NCBI GenBank assembly: GCA_910587305.1
Contig: CAJUKV010000016.1
Location: 12,591-76,590, forward strand
Direction of reading: 5' to 3'
From: an uncultured Lachnospiraceae bacterium
GTDB lineage: Bacteria; Bacillota; Clostridia; Lachnospirales; Lachnospiraceae
DNA length: 64,000 nucleotides
Part shown: positions 9,678 to 18,714 of the stretch, one piece after another
Position numbering within the stretch: position 1 is the first letter of the stretch
Layout of the letters: each line of letters opens with the position of its first letter
Made by a program: the position numbers and the translations under genes
Notes under the pieces: model-generated
What the model saw: only the letters and a program-made list of their open reading frames with translations
Databases searched by the model: none
Told to the model about the DNA's origin: nothing

Positions 9678-9932
9678 ATGCTGATGGATGTGCAGGAATT
9701 AAAGGAGCTGGCAGGTGTGGATATCTGTACGGTGGCAAAGGAATCACTGGTGGATATACGTGATGTAAAGATAGATGTGTCGAAAAGCAGGGAAGACAGG
9801 ATTTCTGATTATATCAGGCAGGTAAAGAACCCATACTGCTTCCAATGCAACGGAATTATTGTGAAAATGAATTTCTGCCAGTCAGAAGGAACACTGGAAG
9901 ATAAGCTGGCAGGTTATTTTTTGTCAGTATAG
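9678..9932 (+). CDS. DUF6870-like small protein of mobile elements
   Basis: An 84-residue protein beginning MLMDVQELKELAGVD. It contains DIRDVKID, RISDYIRQVKNPYCF and GTLEDKLAGYF. This matches a small uncharacterised family (DUF6870 in my recollection) repeatedly seen next to recombinases in Firmicutes elements. The frame is open back to 9516. Residues upstream of 9678 do not resemble the family, and GAAGGG six bases before this ATG supports it. A CxxC-like pair (YCFQC) is present. It lies 170 bases ahead of the first recombinase and has no known biochemical role. Confidence 0.62.
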   Translation: MLMDVQELKELAGVDICTVAKESLVDIRDVKIDVSKSREDRISDYIRQVKNPYCFQCNGIIVKMNFCQSEGTLEDKLAGYFLSV

Positions 9933-10010
9933 CTGCAAACAAATATCGGCGGACAGGGATACAGGATGGGGATAAAGAAATGACAGTTTCGTAAAAACCT
10001 TGTAAAATAA

Positions 10011-10039
10011 TGGACTTGCCAGTCACGGTATGTTATAAT
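10011..10039 (+). promoter_or_regulatory. Likely promoter of the recombinase operon
   Basis: TGGACT, 17 bases, then a perfect TATAAT at 10034-10039. It lies about 60 bases before the first recombinase start and just upstream of the perfect inverted repeat. Confidence 0.5.
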
Positions 10040-10060
10040 ACATATGGACTAAATAAAGCC

Positions 10061-10091
10061 CAAATAGTTTATAAGGTCAATAAACTATTTG
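10061..10091 (+). promoter_or_regulatory. Perfect 12-bp inverted repeat overlapping the recombinase leader
   Basis: CAAATAGTTTAT and ATAAACTATTTG are exact reverse complements separated by seven bases. The right arm runs into the GAGGTGATC ribosome-binding site of the first recombinase. As DNA it could be an operator, for instance for the XRE protein. As RNA the hairpin would hide the ribosome-binding site. Either would limit recombinase synthesis. Confidence 0.6.
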
Positions 10092-10101
10092 AGGTGATCA
10101 T

Positions 10102-11775
10102 ATGAACGCAAATCTAAACGGTGTCTATAATGCTGACGCTTATTTCCGCCTGTCACGGGAAGATGGGGACAAGGCGGAAAGCGACAGCATTGTAAATCAG
10201 AGGGCTCTTGTGAAGGAGTTCCTAAAAACCCATCCCGATATTCAAATTTATCATGAGCGAGTTGATGACGGTTTTTCCGGGGTTAGTTTTGAACGCCCGG
10301 CATTCAAGGAAATGCTGGAGGATATTAAAGCAGGAAAAGTCAACTGCGTGATTGTAAAAGACCTGTCCAGGTTTGGTAGGGACTACATTGAGGCAGGGCG
10401 TTATATTGAGAAGATATTCCCATACCTTGGCGTAAGGTTTATTGCAATCAATGACAACATAGATACAGCTTCCGGGATAAGCGGTGCGGAGGAGATGCTG
10501 ATCCCATTTAAAAATCTTATCAATGATGCTTACTGCAGGGATATTTCTGTAAAAATCCGGAGCCATCTGGATATTAAACGGAAGAACGGACAGTATATTG
10601 GTTCCTTTGCCCCTTATGGCTATAAGAAATCCCCTGATGATAAAAATAAGCTCATTATAGATGAAAAAGCAGCTTTGGTAGTACGCCAGATTTATAAATG
10701 GAAAATAGGGGGAATGAGCGGTGCAAGGATTGCAGAAAAGCTGAATGAATTGGGAATACCTACGCCCATGGAGTACAAGCATATAAGTGGGGAGAATTTT
10801 CAGTGTGGCTTCCGTAGGAAGGCAGCCCCTAAGTGGCAGGCAAACGGTGTCAATTATATTTTGCGGAATGAGACATATACGGGCGTCCTTTTGCAGGGGA
10901 AAACAGCTTCCCCTAATTATAAGGTAAGGAAAAGGATCAAAAAAGAAGAGAAAGACTGGATAAGGTGTGAGGACAGCCATGAGGCTATCGTTTCTAAAGA
11001 AGATTTTATGGTGGTCTGGGAGGCTTTTGGGGCAGATACAAGGGTTGCGCCGGAAAAACAGGCTCTGTACCTTTTCTCAGGGATTGCAAAATGCGGGTGC
11101 TGCGGCGGCAACATGACCAGAAAGACAGTACCGGCAGGAGGCAAGAAATATGTGTACCTTGTCTGCATGGAAAACAAAAATAGAAATGGCTGCCGGAACA
11201 ATAAGAGAATTTCCCTGCCCGTATTTGAGAAAGTGATCCTGAAGGTGGTCAACCTTCATATAGAGAAGGTCTTTGAACTAAACCAAATGATGCAGCTTGT
11301 AGAAAAAATCCCATATAATGGCTATCTCTCCCAGAAGGTGCAGGAAACCATGGCAGATAAGGAGACGGAAATACAGAGAAAACAGAAATATTCCGTAGAT
11401 ATATATCAGGATTACAAAAGTGGTGTTTTGACAAAGGAGGAATACCTTGAACTGAAAGCATCCTTCAAGGAAGAAATTGGGATGCTGGAAAATGAGATAG
11501 AAGCCCTGCAGGAAGAGGCAGAAAGAATAGCAAAGGACAATGAAGACAAGATCCAGTGGGCAGAGAGGTTTATCCAGTACAGGGGTTTTGGAGAATTATC
11601 AAGGGAGCTGTTGCTGCGCCTGGTGGATGAAATCAAGGTTTTTGATAAGGACAGGATCGAGGTGGCATTTAAGTTCTGCTCTGAATATGAAGAATTGTGC
11701 CAGTATGTTGCCGGTCTGGAAGAAAATGGGGAAGGAGGGGCTTTAGATGGCAAGGAAAAGCAGGAAGAATTTTGA
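10102..11775 (+). CDS. Large serine recombinase 1
   Basis: This 557-residue site-specific recombinase has the catalytic serine in AYFRLSRED near residue 17, followed by the resolvase core (VDDGFSGVSFERP, VKDLSRFGRDYIEAG) and the recombinase domain (APYGYKKSP onward). A zinc-ribbon (CGCCGGNMT, later VCMENKNRNGC) and a coiled-coil-rich C-terminus complete the architecture of integrases such as TnpX/TndX. It is first of three overlapping recombinase genes and overlaps the next by 29 bp. Triplets like this mobilise integrative elements in Firmicutes. The three probably act together on the attachment sites. Confidence 0.93.
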   Translation: MNANLNGVYNADAYFRLSREDGDKAESDSIVNQRALVKEFLKTHPDIQIYHERVDDGFSGVSFERPAFKEMLEDIKAGKVNCVIVKDLSRFGRDYIEAGRYIEKIFPYLGVRFIAINDNIDTASGISGAEEMLIPFKNLINDAYCRDISVKIRSHLDIKRKNGQYIGSFAPYGYKKSPDDKNKLIIDEKAALVVRQIYKWKIGGMSGARIAEKLNELGIPTPMEYKHISGENFQCGFRRKAAPKWQANGVNYILRNETYTGVLLQGKTASPNYKVRKRIKKEEKDWIRCEDSHEAIVSKEDFMVVWEAFGADTRVAPEKQALYLFSGIAKCGCCGGNMTRKTVPAGGKKYVYLVCMENKNRNGCRNNKRISLPVFEKVILKVVNLHIEKVFELNQMMQLVEKIPYNGYLSQKVQETMADKETEIQRKQKYSVDIYQDYKSGVLTKEEYLELKASFKEEIGMLENEIEALQEEAERIAKDNEDKIQWAERFIQYRGFGELSRELLLRLVDEIKVFDKDRIEVAFKFCSEYEELCQYVAGLEENGEGGALDGKEKQEEF

Positions 11776-13474
11776 AAAGCAGGAATCTGTGCGGATAGCC
11801 CCTGCCAAAGGCCAGTCCGGAATTTATGCAAGACTATCCGTAGAGGATAATAACTACAGCACAGGGGATTCCATACAGAACCAGGTTGCATTCTTAAAAG
11901 AATTTGTGGAGGGCAGGGAAGAGGACTTCCAGTTAATTGATATTTATGTGGATAATGGGATAACGGGGACTAATTTTAATAGGGAAGGGTGGCAGAGGCT
12001 GCTCACAGATATAAAGGCAGGGAAGATAGACTGCATTATCGTAAAGGATTTTTCACGCATGGGAAGGAACTACATAGAAGTAGGGAATTATATGGAAAAA
12101 ATCTTTCCGTTCCTTGGGGTCCGGGTGGTTGCGGTCAATGACAATTTTGACAGCATGAGAAAGTCTTTCAAGAATGATATGTTGATGAACTCCCTGACAA
12201 ATATTGTGAATGAATACTATGCAAGGGATATTTCCAGAAAGGTGATACAGGCAAGAAAGGCAATGCAGGATAATGGGGAATATACCAGCGGTAAGTTCCC
12301 ATATGGTTATAAGAGGTCAGGGGAAAACAAAAGGAAGATGGCGGTCGATCTGGAAGCGGCGGAAGTAGTCAAAAAGATATTTGAGTGGCGCATCAGCGGG
12401 AAAAGCTGTACATGGATTGCTAACAGCCTTAATGAACTTGCGGTACCTTCACCGGGGTTGTACCGGTTTATGAATGGGGAAAAATCCTATAGTAAGAGCC
12501 GGAATGCAAGATGGAAATCCGAAAACATTTCTGATATTGTGACCAATCCGGTATATCTTGGGCATACGGTACAGGGAAAGTCTCAGTCCAGCCATTTCAG
12601 GGACAACGGAAAGGCAAAACGCCTGCCAAGGGAAGAATGGAAGATTGCAGAGAACACCCATGAGCCGCTGGTGACAGAAGAGCAGTTTGCAATCACGATG
12701 GAAATGGCGGAGAAAAGCCGGAAGAAATATAAAGAACGGATAGAAGCGCATGCCGATATTCCAAAAATGGAAAACCTGCTGCGGGGTAAAATTTACTGTG
12801 CAGGGTGCGGAAGGAAGATGTTCCGAAGAAGCAGGGTCACAAAAGGGGTAAGGAATTATCACTTTTTCTGCGATTCACGGAGGCGGAAGCTGGATGGAAG
12901 CTGCAAACAGTCCTATATCAGTGAAGCTCCATTGATGGAAGCGATAAGGGAAGCTGCGGAGAAACAGATACAGCTTCTCGGAACGCTAAAGGGACAGTGG
13001 ATGCGTCCGTTCAGCACAGCAGGGAACAGCGGAGAAGTGCAGGACATGGCAAGGAAGAAGGAAATAGAGGAAGAAATCCGGCTCATCAAGAAACAGAAAC
13101 GTGGGCTTTATGAGGACCTGAAGGAAGGCATGCTGGAACAGGAAGACTTTGAGGGGGAGTGGGGGAGGCTGGCAGAACGCCAGCTTTGGTGCGAAAAGAA
13201 AATAAAGGATATGGGTTATATTGATACAGCAGAAAAAGAAGCTATGGAGGCAATGCAGAAGTATCCGGATAAGTTCTTTGAACTGAAAAGCGGGGATATA
13301 CCGCCCGAACTGCTTGCTTGTTTGATTGAGAAAATTACGGTAGTATCGCAGGGGCAGATAGAAATTACATACGCTTATTCAGATATAATAGAAAAGTGGT
13401 GTGAGGAAGCACAGCTTTTGGATAAGAGGGAGGCTGGGGAAAATGAACGATGGATATGTGGCAACGTATCTTAG
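11747..13474 (+). CDS. Large serine recombinase 2
   Basis: A 575-residue paralogue of the upstream recombinase. The catalytic motif is YARLSVED (Ser near residue 31), then VDNGITGTNFNREGW and KDFSRMGRNYIEVG. A zinc-ribbon (CAGCGRKMF ... FFCDSRRRKLDGSC) and a charged coiled-coil region lead to a C-terminal EKIT segment. The start ATG lies inside the 3' end of recombinase 1, and the 3' end overlaps recombinase 3 by 32 bp, so the three are translationally coupled. All catalytic residues expected for this family appear intact. Confidence 0.93.
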   Translation: MARKSRKNFEKQESVRIAPAKGQSGIYARLSVEDNNYSTGDSIQNQVAFLKEFVEGREEDFQLIDIYVDNGITGTNFNREGWQRLLTDIKAGKIDCIIVKDFSRMGRNYIEVGNYMEKIFPFLGVRVVAVNDNFDSMRKSFKNDMLMNSLTNIVNEYYARDISRKVIQARKAMQDNGEYTSGKFPYGYKRSGENKRKMAVDLEAAEVVKKIFEWRISGKSCTWIANSLNELAVPSPGLYRFMNGEKSYSKSRNARWKSENISDIVTNPVYLGHTVQGKSQSSHFRDNGKAKRLPREEWKIAENTHEPLVTEEQFAITMEMAEKSRKKYKERIEAHADIPKMENLLRGKIYCAGCGRKMFRRSRVTKGVRNYHFFCDSRRRKLDGSCKQSYISEAPLMEAIREAAEKQIQLLGTLKGQWMRPFSTAGNSGEVQDMARKKEIEEEIRLIKKQKRGLYEDLKEGMLEQEDFEGEWGRLAERQLWCEKKIKDMGYIDTAEKEAMEAMQKYPDKFFELKSGDIPPELLACLIEKITVVSQGQIEITYAYSDIIEKWCEEAQLLDKREAGENERWICGNVS

Positions 13475-14993
13475 GCTGTCGGATGATGATGAAGACCTTC
13501 GGGGAGAGAAAAGGGAAAGTGACAGTATTTTAAACCAGAGAAGGGTGCTGGAAAATTATATCAGTAACCATGATGAGCTGTCGCAATATCCGGTAAGGGA
13601 ATTTGTGGATGACGGGGTTTCAGGGGTGAGCTTCAACCGTCCGGGAATCCAGAGCCTGTTAAGTGAAGTGAAAGGGAAAAAGGTTGCCTGCATTGTGGTG
13701 AAAGACCTGTCCCGGTTTGGCAGGAATTATATTGAAGTCGGTGATTATATTGAACAGATTTTCCCCTTCCTTGGGGTGCGCTTTATTGCGGTGTCCGATA
13801 ATTTTGACAGCTTTAAAAGCCCTGCCGGGCTGGATATTGGTTTCAGGAATCTGATGCACGATCTGTACAGCCGGGATTTATCTAAAAAGATAAAGTCGGT
13901 CAAGAAATTGATGCAGGAGAAAGGGGCTTATTCCGGTGGGGATGTGCCATATGGATATATGAGGGGAAACGAAAAGGAAGATGTTTATGTTATTGATCCG
14001 GAAGCTGCACAGATTGTCAGGAAGATATTCCTTTATGCGGCAGGGGGAGATACAACGTTGCAGATTGCTGGAAAACTAAATAAAGAGACAATCCCTACGC
14101 TGGGGGTGTATAAAAACCAGAGTGTGAATACCAATTATGAGCTTAAGAACCAGAAAAGCAACTTGTGGAATGCTTCCCAGGTAGGTATTATCATCCGAAA
14201 TGAGGTTTATATAGGAACTTTCATCGGACGGAAATTATCTACAGTAAGACCGTGGGAGATAAAAAGGAATGAGGAATCAGAGTACATAAAAATAGAAGGG
14301 CACCATGAGGGGCTGGTTACAGAAGAATTATTCAGGGAAGCACAGAAAGTGATCAGGGTACGCAAGAAAAGGGAAACATATAAAAAAGAAGAAAACCCGT
14401 CACCTTTAAAGGGAAAAGTAAAGTGTGGCTGTTGCGGGTATAGTATGAGCCTTAAACGCGCAGTCAAAAAGCAATATTATTACTGCCGTATGGGGAGTGG
14501 ATGTGGTTCTTATCTTAAGATCGGGCTGGAACCGCTGGAAAAAGCAGTTTGGGGTGTGCTGCAGAAACTGGCAGAGGCATACCATGAAGAAGAGAAGGCA
14601 TGTCAGAGTAAAAAGGTACAGATATTGTCAGTGGTCTCCAAAATGAAGGAAAGAAAGAGGATTTTGGAGATACAGGCAGAGCATTGTAAGACCAACCGGC
14701 TGGATTTGTATTATCAATGGAAGGAAGGGTGGATTGCTAAGGAGGAATATGCAACCAAGAAGAATGAACTGACGAAGCAGGAGGCAGAAAGCAGACGGGA
14801 GCTTGAGCTTCTGGATCAGCAGATGGCGGAAACTGTCTTGGTGCAGAATTCATTGGAAGAAAGAATGGGGATGGTGGCACTGCTGGATGCGGAAGGATTG
14901 ACGAAGGAGCTGGTGGATAAGCTGATTGAGAGAATAGATGTGTATGGGGATGACAGGGTGGAAATTAAGTGGAAGTTTAATGTGCAGGTGTAA
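13443..14993 (+). CDS. Large serine recombinase 3
   Basis: This 516-residue recombinase begins MNDGYVATYLRLSDDDED. The ATG at 13443 follows GAGG/GGGG and fits better than a longer frame from 13401. The catalytic Ser lies in YLRLSDDD, with VDDGVSGVSFNRPG and VKDLSRFGRNYIEVG following. The zinc-ribbon is CGCCGYSMS ... YYCRMGSGCGSY. It closes the recombinase operon. In such elements one attachment end often lies just past the last recombinase, so the 14994-15050 stretch is a candidate for the element boundary. That placement is inference only. Confidence 0.93.
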   Translation: MNDGYVATYLRLSDDDEDLRGEKRESDSILNQRRVLENYISNHDELSQYPVREFVDDGVSGVSFNRPGIQSLLSEVKGKKVACIVVKDLSRFGRNYIEVGDYIEQIFPFLGVRFIAVSDNFDSFKSPAGLDIGFRNLMHDLYSRDLSKKIKSVKKLMQEKGAYSGGDVPYGYMRGNEKEDVYVIDPEAAQIVRKIFLYAAGGDTTLQIAGKLNKETIPTLGVYKNQSVNTNYELKNQKSNLWNASQVGIIIRNEVYIGTFIGRKLSTVRPWEIKRNEESEYIKIEGHHEGLVTEELFREAQKVIRVRKKRETYKKEENPSPLKGKVKCGCCGYSMSLKRAVKKQYYYCRMGSGCGSYLKIGLEPLEKAVWGVLQKLAEAYHEEEKACQSKKVQILSVVSKMKERKRILEIQAEHCKTNRLDLYYQWKEGWIAKEEYATKKNELTKQEAESRRELELLDQQMAETVLVQNSLEERMGMVALLDAEGLTKELVDKLIERIDVYGDDRVEIKWKFNVQV

Positions 14994-15051
14994 ATTGGTA
15001 AAATTATTTTTTATTTAGAATAGTTTTAGTAAATTCTCCTTTGAAAGAATG

Positions 15052-15080
15052 TTGAGGGATGTAGTTTTTTGGGGTATACT
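15052..15080 (+). promoter_or_regulatory. Likely promoter of the toxin-antitoxin operon
   Basis: TTGAGG, a 17-base spacer, then TATACT, 80 bases before the antitoxin start. The short dyad GTATA/TATAC beginning within the -10 is a possible autoregulatory site. Confidence 0.5.
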
Positions 15081-15159
15081 TAAGATATACAGTAAAAAAG
15101 AAATCGATGTATTATGGATAAAATGAATCATTGGAATATAAAGAAAGGCGGTAATTGAT

Positions 15160-15414
15160 ATGTCAACATTACAGAGACAGGTAATACAATCCCTTAATGG
15201 TTTGTCAGATGATAATTTGAAATTTTTGCTTGATATGATACAGCGCTTTATGAAACCTGCTGAAGGTGAAAGGAAAGCTCTGGAAAAAGCAAGACCAGAC
15301 AGAAATGGTATACGTAGAATTGGCAGCTTAGAAGGTCAGAACCTTATTGACGCGGATTATGATATAGATGAATGTAATGATGAAATTGCGGAAATGTTTG
15401 GGGTAATGAGCTAA
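15160..15414 (+). CDS. DUF2281-like antitoxin
   Basis: An 84-residue acidic protein. LQRQVIQSLNGLSDDNLKF and LLDMIQRFM form a helical N-terminus, and the tail (ADYDIDECNDEIAEMFGV) is typical of proteins that wrap a PIN toxin. AAAGGCGG precedes the ATG. Its stop overlaps the start of the PIN gene (TAATG), the usual coupling of type II toxin-antitoxin pairs. It should neutralise the toxin and, with it, repress the operon. The DUF2281 label is from memory of the family. The antitoxin role rests mainly on gene order. Confidence 0.75.
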   Translation: MSTLQRQVIQSLNGLSDDNLKFLLDMIQRFMKPAEGERKALEKARPDRNGIRRIGSLEGQNLIDADYDIDECNDEIAEMFGVMS

Positions 15415-15818
15415 TGAAAATATTAATAGATACACATATAGCCATTTGGGCAGTATTGAATGATCCTAAGTTGCCGAAAAGAGCAAAAAATATTATTCTT
15501 GATGAAGCAAATGAGATATTTTATAGCACAGCTTCTGTTTGGGAGATTACAATTAAGCATATGTTGCATCCGGACAGGATTCGAATTAATGGCGATCTTT
15601 TAGCGAAAGGCTGTGAAGACAACGGATACACGGTATTGCCTGTTTTCAATAAACATGTTTCAGCGTTAGAAACATTAAAACGTTTGGAAAATGCTCCTCA
15701 GCATAATGATCCATTTGATAGAATTATGTTGGCTCAGGCAAAAGCAGAGAATTTGATGTTTTTAACACATGATTCTTTAATCCCGTATTATGGAGAATCA
15801 TTTATTATGTCGGTTTAA
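15414..15818 (+). CDS. PIN-domain toxin (VapC-like ribonuclease)
   Basis: This 134-residue protein has the acidic residues of a PIN nuclease: Asp in LIDTHIAIWA, Glu in ASVWEITIKHML, Asp in HNDPFDRIMLAQAKAE, and a late Asp in FLTHDSLIPYYGE. This is the subfamily usually paired with DUF2281 or Phd/YefM antitoxins. It would cut RNA when released from its antitoxin. It sits between the recombinases and an unknown two-gene pair, the typical placement of an element-stabilising module. Confidence 0.88.
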   Translation: MKILIDTHIAIWAVLNDPKLPKRAKNIILDEANEIFYSTASVWEITIKHMLHPDRIRINGDLLAKGCEDNGYTVLPVFNKHVSALETLKRLENAPQHNDPFDRIMLAQAKAENLMFLTHDSLIPYYGESFIMSV

Positions 15819-15896
15819 CATGACAAAAGCAATATATTTAGAAATATCAATTTCGAGCAGATAAAATAATAGAGTTTACGTAGGAGGACAATTCAA

Positions 15897-16964
15897 TTGG
15901 ATATACTATTTAAATCGTTTCATAATATTAACGTTCCTGAAAATGCTATTCGTACAATACCGATTCCAGAAGATTTTGATGGATTTATGACTGATTTCCT
16001 TCTATATTCTTTGCAAAATGGAAGTATTAAACGTTATAAAATGATTGATAAAAACTCAGAGGTTCTTAGTTGTATTCAACAAATTGCGAAAAAAAGCTTA
16101 AATGATGATCAAGAAGATACAGATGTAACATTGGAGTTTTCAGACAGTATAGCGTTGAAATTATTGAGAGAAGAGCAAGCGGCTCAGCAATTGATTGAAA
16201 AGATGAGGATTACAATTCAAAGAGGCAGTTTGATTCAAACTATGTTAAGAACAAATGAGGGTGCCCTTTTTTTTATTGTTGCTAAAGTAGAGCATTCAGC
16301 GTGGTATGAAGGAGAAAGCTTGGAAAAGAAATTTGGATTTCCCGGAGATAAGAAATCCGTTTGGAAATCAGCAATAATCCCGTTAGAAACAACGGGTGCT
16401 TTGTCAGAAGGGGATATAAAGGTATATCGAAATAATAGTTCAAAGTACTGGACAGATAAATTCCTTGAAGTTCAAGAAAAGAAATCAGATGAAACAAATA
16501 CGCGTGAGGTATTTGAAGCAGTTCAATTTGTTTTAAGAAAAAATGTTCGTAAAAAATCAGAACGTGATTATCTTATTTTGCGTAATGCTTTAATACAAAA
16601 AATGAAAACACCACAACAGGTTAATTATGGGCAAATGATTGATGATTTAGTTGGAAATTATATTCCAGACGCAGAAAGCCTAAATATAAATACTATTAAA
16701 GAAAAGTTACTTGAGTTGCCGGAAACAAAGTCATTTGACACACAATTCAATACCATTCCGACAGTAATTAAGGAGAGGAAACGTACAGAGAAATATTTAC
16801 CATCAGCAGGTATTGAATTAATACTTGTGGGAGCAATTGAAGATTTTGAACATGTAATTACATCAGAAACTGTAGATGGTGGTAGACGTTATTTAAAAAT
16901 ACGTTGTGATGATAACAAAACGTATGAAGCTTTTGCGGTTAAGCCGCTAAGAATAGAAACGTAA
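15897..16964 (+). CDS. Unrecognised 355-residue soluble protein, first gene of a two-gene accessory pair
   Basis: The start is TTG at 15897, eight bases after AGGAGGAC; no ATG has a comparable site. The protein has no membrane segment or signal peptide. Residues around 120-150 (ALFFIVAKVEHSAWYEG) and the general alpha/beta layout are faintly like NdpA-type nucleoid-associated proteins, but I cannot assert homology. The last 50 residues (GIELILVGAIEDFEHVI, YLKIRCDDNKTYEAFAV) look like a small beta-rich domain. It is very AT-rich and lies 41 bases ahead of a membrane-protein gene on the same strand. A DNA- or phage-sensing partner of that membrane protein is a guess from gene order. Confidence 0.7.
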   Translation: MDILFKSFHNINVPENAIRTIPIPEDFDGFMTDFLLYSLQNGSIKRYKMIDKNSEVLSCIQQIAKKSLNDDQEDTDVTLEFSDSIALKLLREEQAAQQLIEKMRITIQRGSLIQTMLRTNEGALFFIVAKVEHSAWYEGESLEKKFGFPGDKKSVWKSAIIPLETTGALSEGDIKVYRNNSSKYWTDKFLEVQEKKSDETNTREVFEAVQFVLRKNVRKKSERDYLILRNALIQKMKTPQQVNYGQMIDDLVGNYIPDAESLNINTIKEKLLELPETKSFDTQFNTIPTVIKERKRTEKYLPSAGIELILVGAIEDFEHVITSETVDGGRRYLKIRCDDNKTYEAFAVKPLRIET

Positions 16965-17005
16965 TTTTTATTCTATGGGGACACAACTTGGGAAGGAGAG
17001 GCATC

Positions 17006-18481
17006 ATGATTATTGAATCTTGTAAAAAGATGTTTGGCGAGCCCGTAAATTATTATGAAGCAGCAACAGTAGTTGATGCCGATTATGTGATTTTTTCAGA
17101 ACAGTTGCCCAATGAAAGTCTATTGACAGAGCTTTTTGAAGATATTCCGGAGCGTGATGATATTGAGATTTCCATGAAAGATGAGGAGGGTGTGTATTTT
17201 AAGTCATCGCATAATGCAACCTGGATGGACGAATATACAAAATTTTGTGACGGCCGAGAGAACGGCGAGGAGATAAATATACATATTCATATAGAAAAAA
17301 GAATTTTAAATGATACAGTATCGGTTTATAATTTTAAAAGTTTTGTGGAAACTTTAGAGAAAGAAGAGCTTTTAAAACAGTTGGATATTTTTGTGGCATG
17401 GATGCGAGAAAGGGAAAAGGGGTTACGAATAGTTATAGATACAACAGATGTATTAATTACTAAATATATTGTGATTGCGTCAGAACTAAGGGATATAACT
17501 AATGGAAGAGTGAATGATATTCAAAAATGTGAAGATGCCAGTATATTTATGAACAGGGCCTATATACCCTTAATACCGCAAGACTTTTCTATACAATATT
17601 GTAATGGCGGTATCTCTGATCGTATGGCAAAGATTTTCAAGACAGTGGAGTCATTTCTTGCACTTATGTATATCGTTAATACTTCTAACATTGTTCTTGA
17701 TAAAGCTATTATTCAAATGCAACCTGGGCAAAATTTTGAAATTGAAGCCAATTCATACAAGTATAATTGTGTAATTACAGAGGTATACAATTGGGTATTT
17801 GCAGACGGTGAATCTTCGATAGATAGAGCTTCTATTGCAAGAAACATCATAAATGTTCGTTGCAAAGATGGTAAAGCATTATTAAATATGGATTCGTCTG
17901 TGTTAATGTCTATCAAATCCAATTATATGATTTATCAGAAAGATACTGTGCAGAAATATCTGGAATTAAAAGACCAGATTTCAGAATGTATTTCTAATAC
18001 AACATTACAGTTTCAAGATGCTATAGATGGACTTATTGAAGGTATACGCAACAATTTAATTGCAATTATTACTTTTATTGTTTCATTAGTACTAACGGAT
18101 TCACTTAATCTTGAAAATCTTGTTGAAGAACAGCTTCCCCGTAATCTTCAATTGGTAATAGGAATTTTTTTAATAGCATCAGCAGTATATTTGTTTATAA
18201 CAAGGAAAACAGTAAATACTAAATGGGAACTCATTGTTGACAGATATAATAGACTTAAACAGAATTATAAAGATGTATTGGAAGCAAAAGATTTGGATGA
18301 TGTTTTTGGGCATGATGAAATGATTCATACTTATGAAAATAAGTTAAACAGTTATAAGAAGACTATTACAGGAATATGGATATTTTTTATTCTTTTAGTA
18401 GCTATACTCGCAGTAATTTATTCATTTGATGTGGGATATTGGGGAAGATTATTAAAGCAATTCCTTACTCAAAGTAAATAA
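17006..18481 (+). CDS. Unrecognised 491-residue protein with three C-terminal membrane helices
   Basis: AAGGAG before ATG 17006 sets the start; the frame extends to 16988 with a weaker TTG. The first 340 residues are soluble and of unknown fold. Hydrophobic helices then appear at about 358-376 (LIAIITFIVSLVLT), 388-406 (LVIGIFLIASAVYLFIT) and 456-474 (GIWIFFILLVAILAVIYSF), with a charged coiled-coil-like stretch between the second and third. This is the shape of many membrane effectors in bacterial defence. It follows the 355-residue gene closely, so the two probably form one operon. The family is not recognised. Confidence 0.72.
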   Translation: MIIESCKKMFGEPVNYYEAATVVDADYVIFSEQLPNESLLTELFEDIPERDDIEISMKDEEGVYFKSSHNATWMDEYTKFCDGRENGEEINIHIHIEKRILNDTVSVYNFKSFVETLEKEELLKQLDIFVAWMREREKGLRIVIDTTDVLITKYIVIASELRDITNGRVNDIQKCEDASIFMNRAYIPLIPQDFSIQYCNGGISDRMAKIFKTVESFLALMYIVNTSNIVLDKAIIQMQPGQNFEIEANSYKYNCVITEVYNWVFADGESSIDRASIARNIINVRCKDGKALLNMDSSVLMSIKSNYMIYQKDTVQKYLELKDQISECISNTTLQFQDAIDGLIEGIRNNLIAIITFIVSLVLTDSLNLENLVEEQLPRNLQLVIGIFLIASAVYLFITRKTVNTKWELIVDRYNRLKQNYKDVLEAKDLDDVFGHDEMIHTYENKLNSYKKTITGIWIFFILLVAILAVIYSFDVGYWGRLLKQFLTQSK

Positions 18482-18530
18482 AATAGGGCAGAAATTAAAT
18501 GGAAGACTAATGTGTAGTCGTAGATTGTAA

Positions 18531-18704
18531 TTTTTTGAAAAAAGTGAAATATTTTTTAGTCCTAACTTGACACCAGCTTACAGGCAGCAGTATGGGAGTG
18601 TGAATCCGGCGGGGATTATCGCACCGGCGATTGTAGCGACGGCGGTAAGTACGGGGGTGGCGGTGGTGTATTGTAAGGTGAAGGATAGGAGGCGGAGAGT
18701 CTGA
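18531..18704 (+). pseudogene. C-terminal remnant of a cell-surface protein
   Basis: An open frame without a start codon. From 18567 it reads LTPAYRQQYGSVNPAG, then a hydrophobic helix (IIAPAIVATAVSTGVAVVY), then CKVKDRRRRV and a stop. A membrane helix followed by a short basic tail is how surface proteins of Gram-positive bacteria end. It is GC-richer than its surroundings. The protein-like part begins at the TAACTTGACAC sequence, so the rest of the gene was probably lost when accessory DNA inserted there. Confidence 0.5.
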
Positions 18705-18714
18705 GGGTTCTCCG
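18693..18714 (+). terminator. Hairpin after the surface-protein remnant
   Basis: CGGAGA and TCTCCG pair around a ten-base loop that contains the remnant's stop codon. Only a short T-rich stretch follows, so termination is plausible but not certain. Confidence 0.35.

Noticed and set aside
10222..10980. 252-codon minus-strand frame inside recombinase 1
   Set aside because: It is an antisense shadow of a well-conserved recombinase, has no ribosome-binding site and has low-complexity composition.
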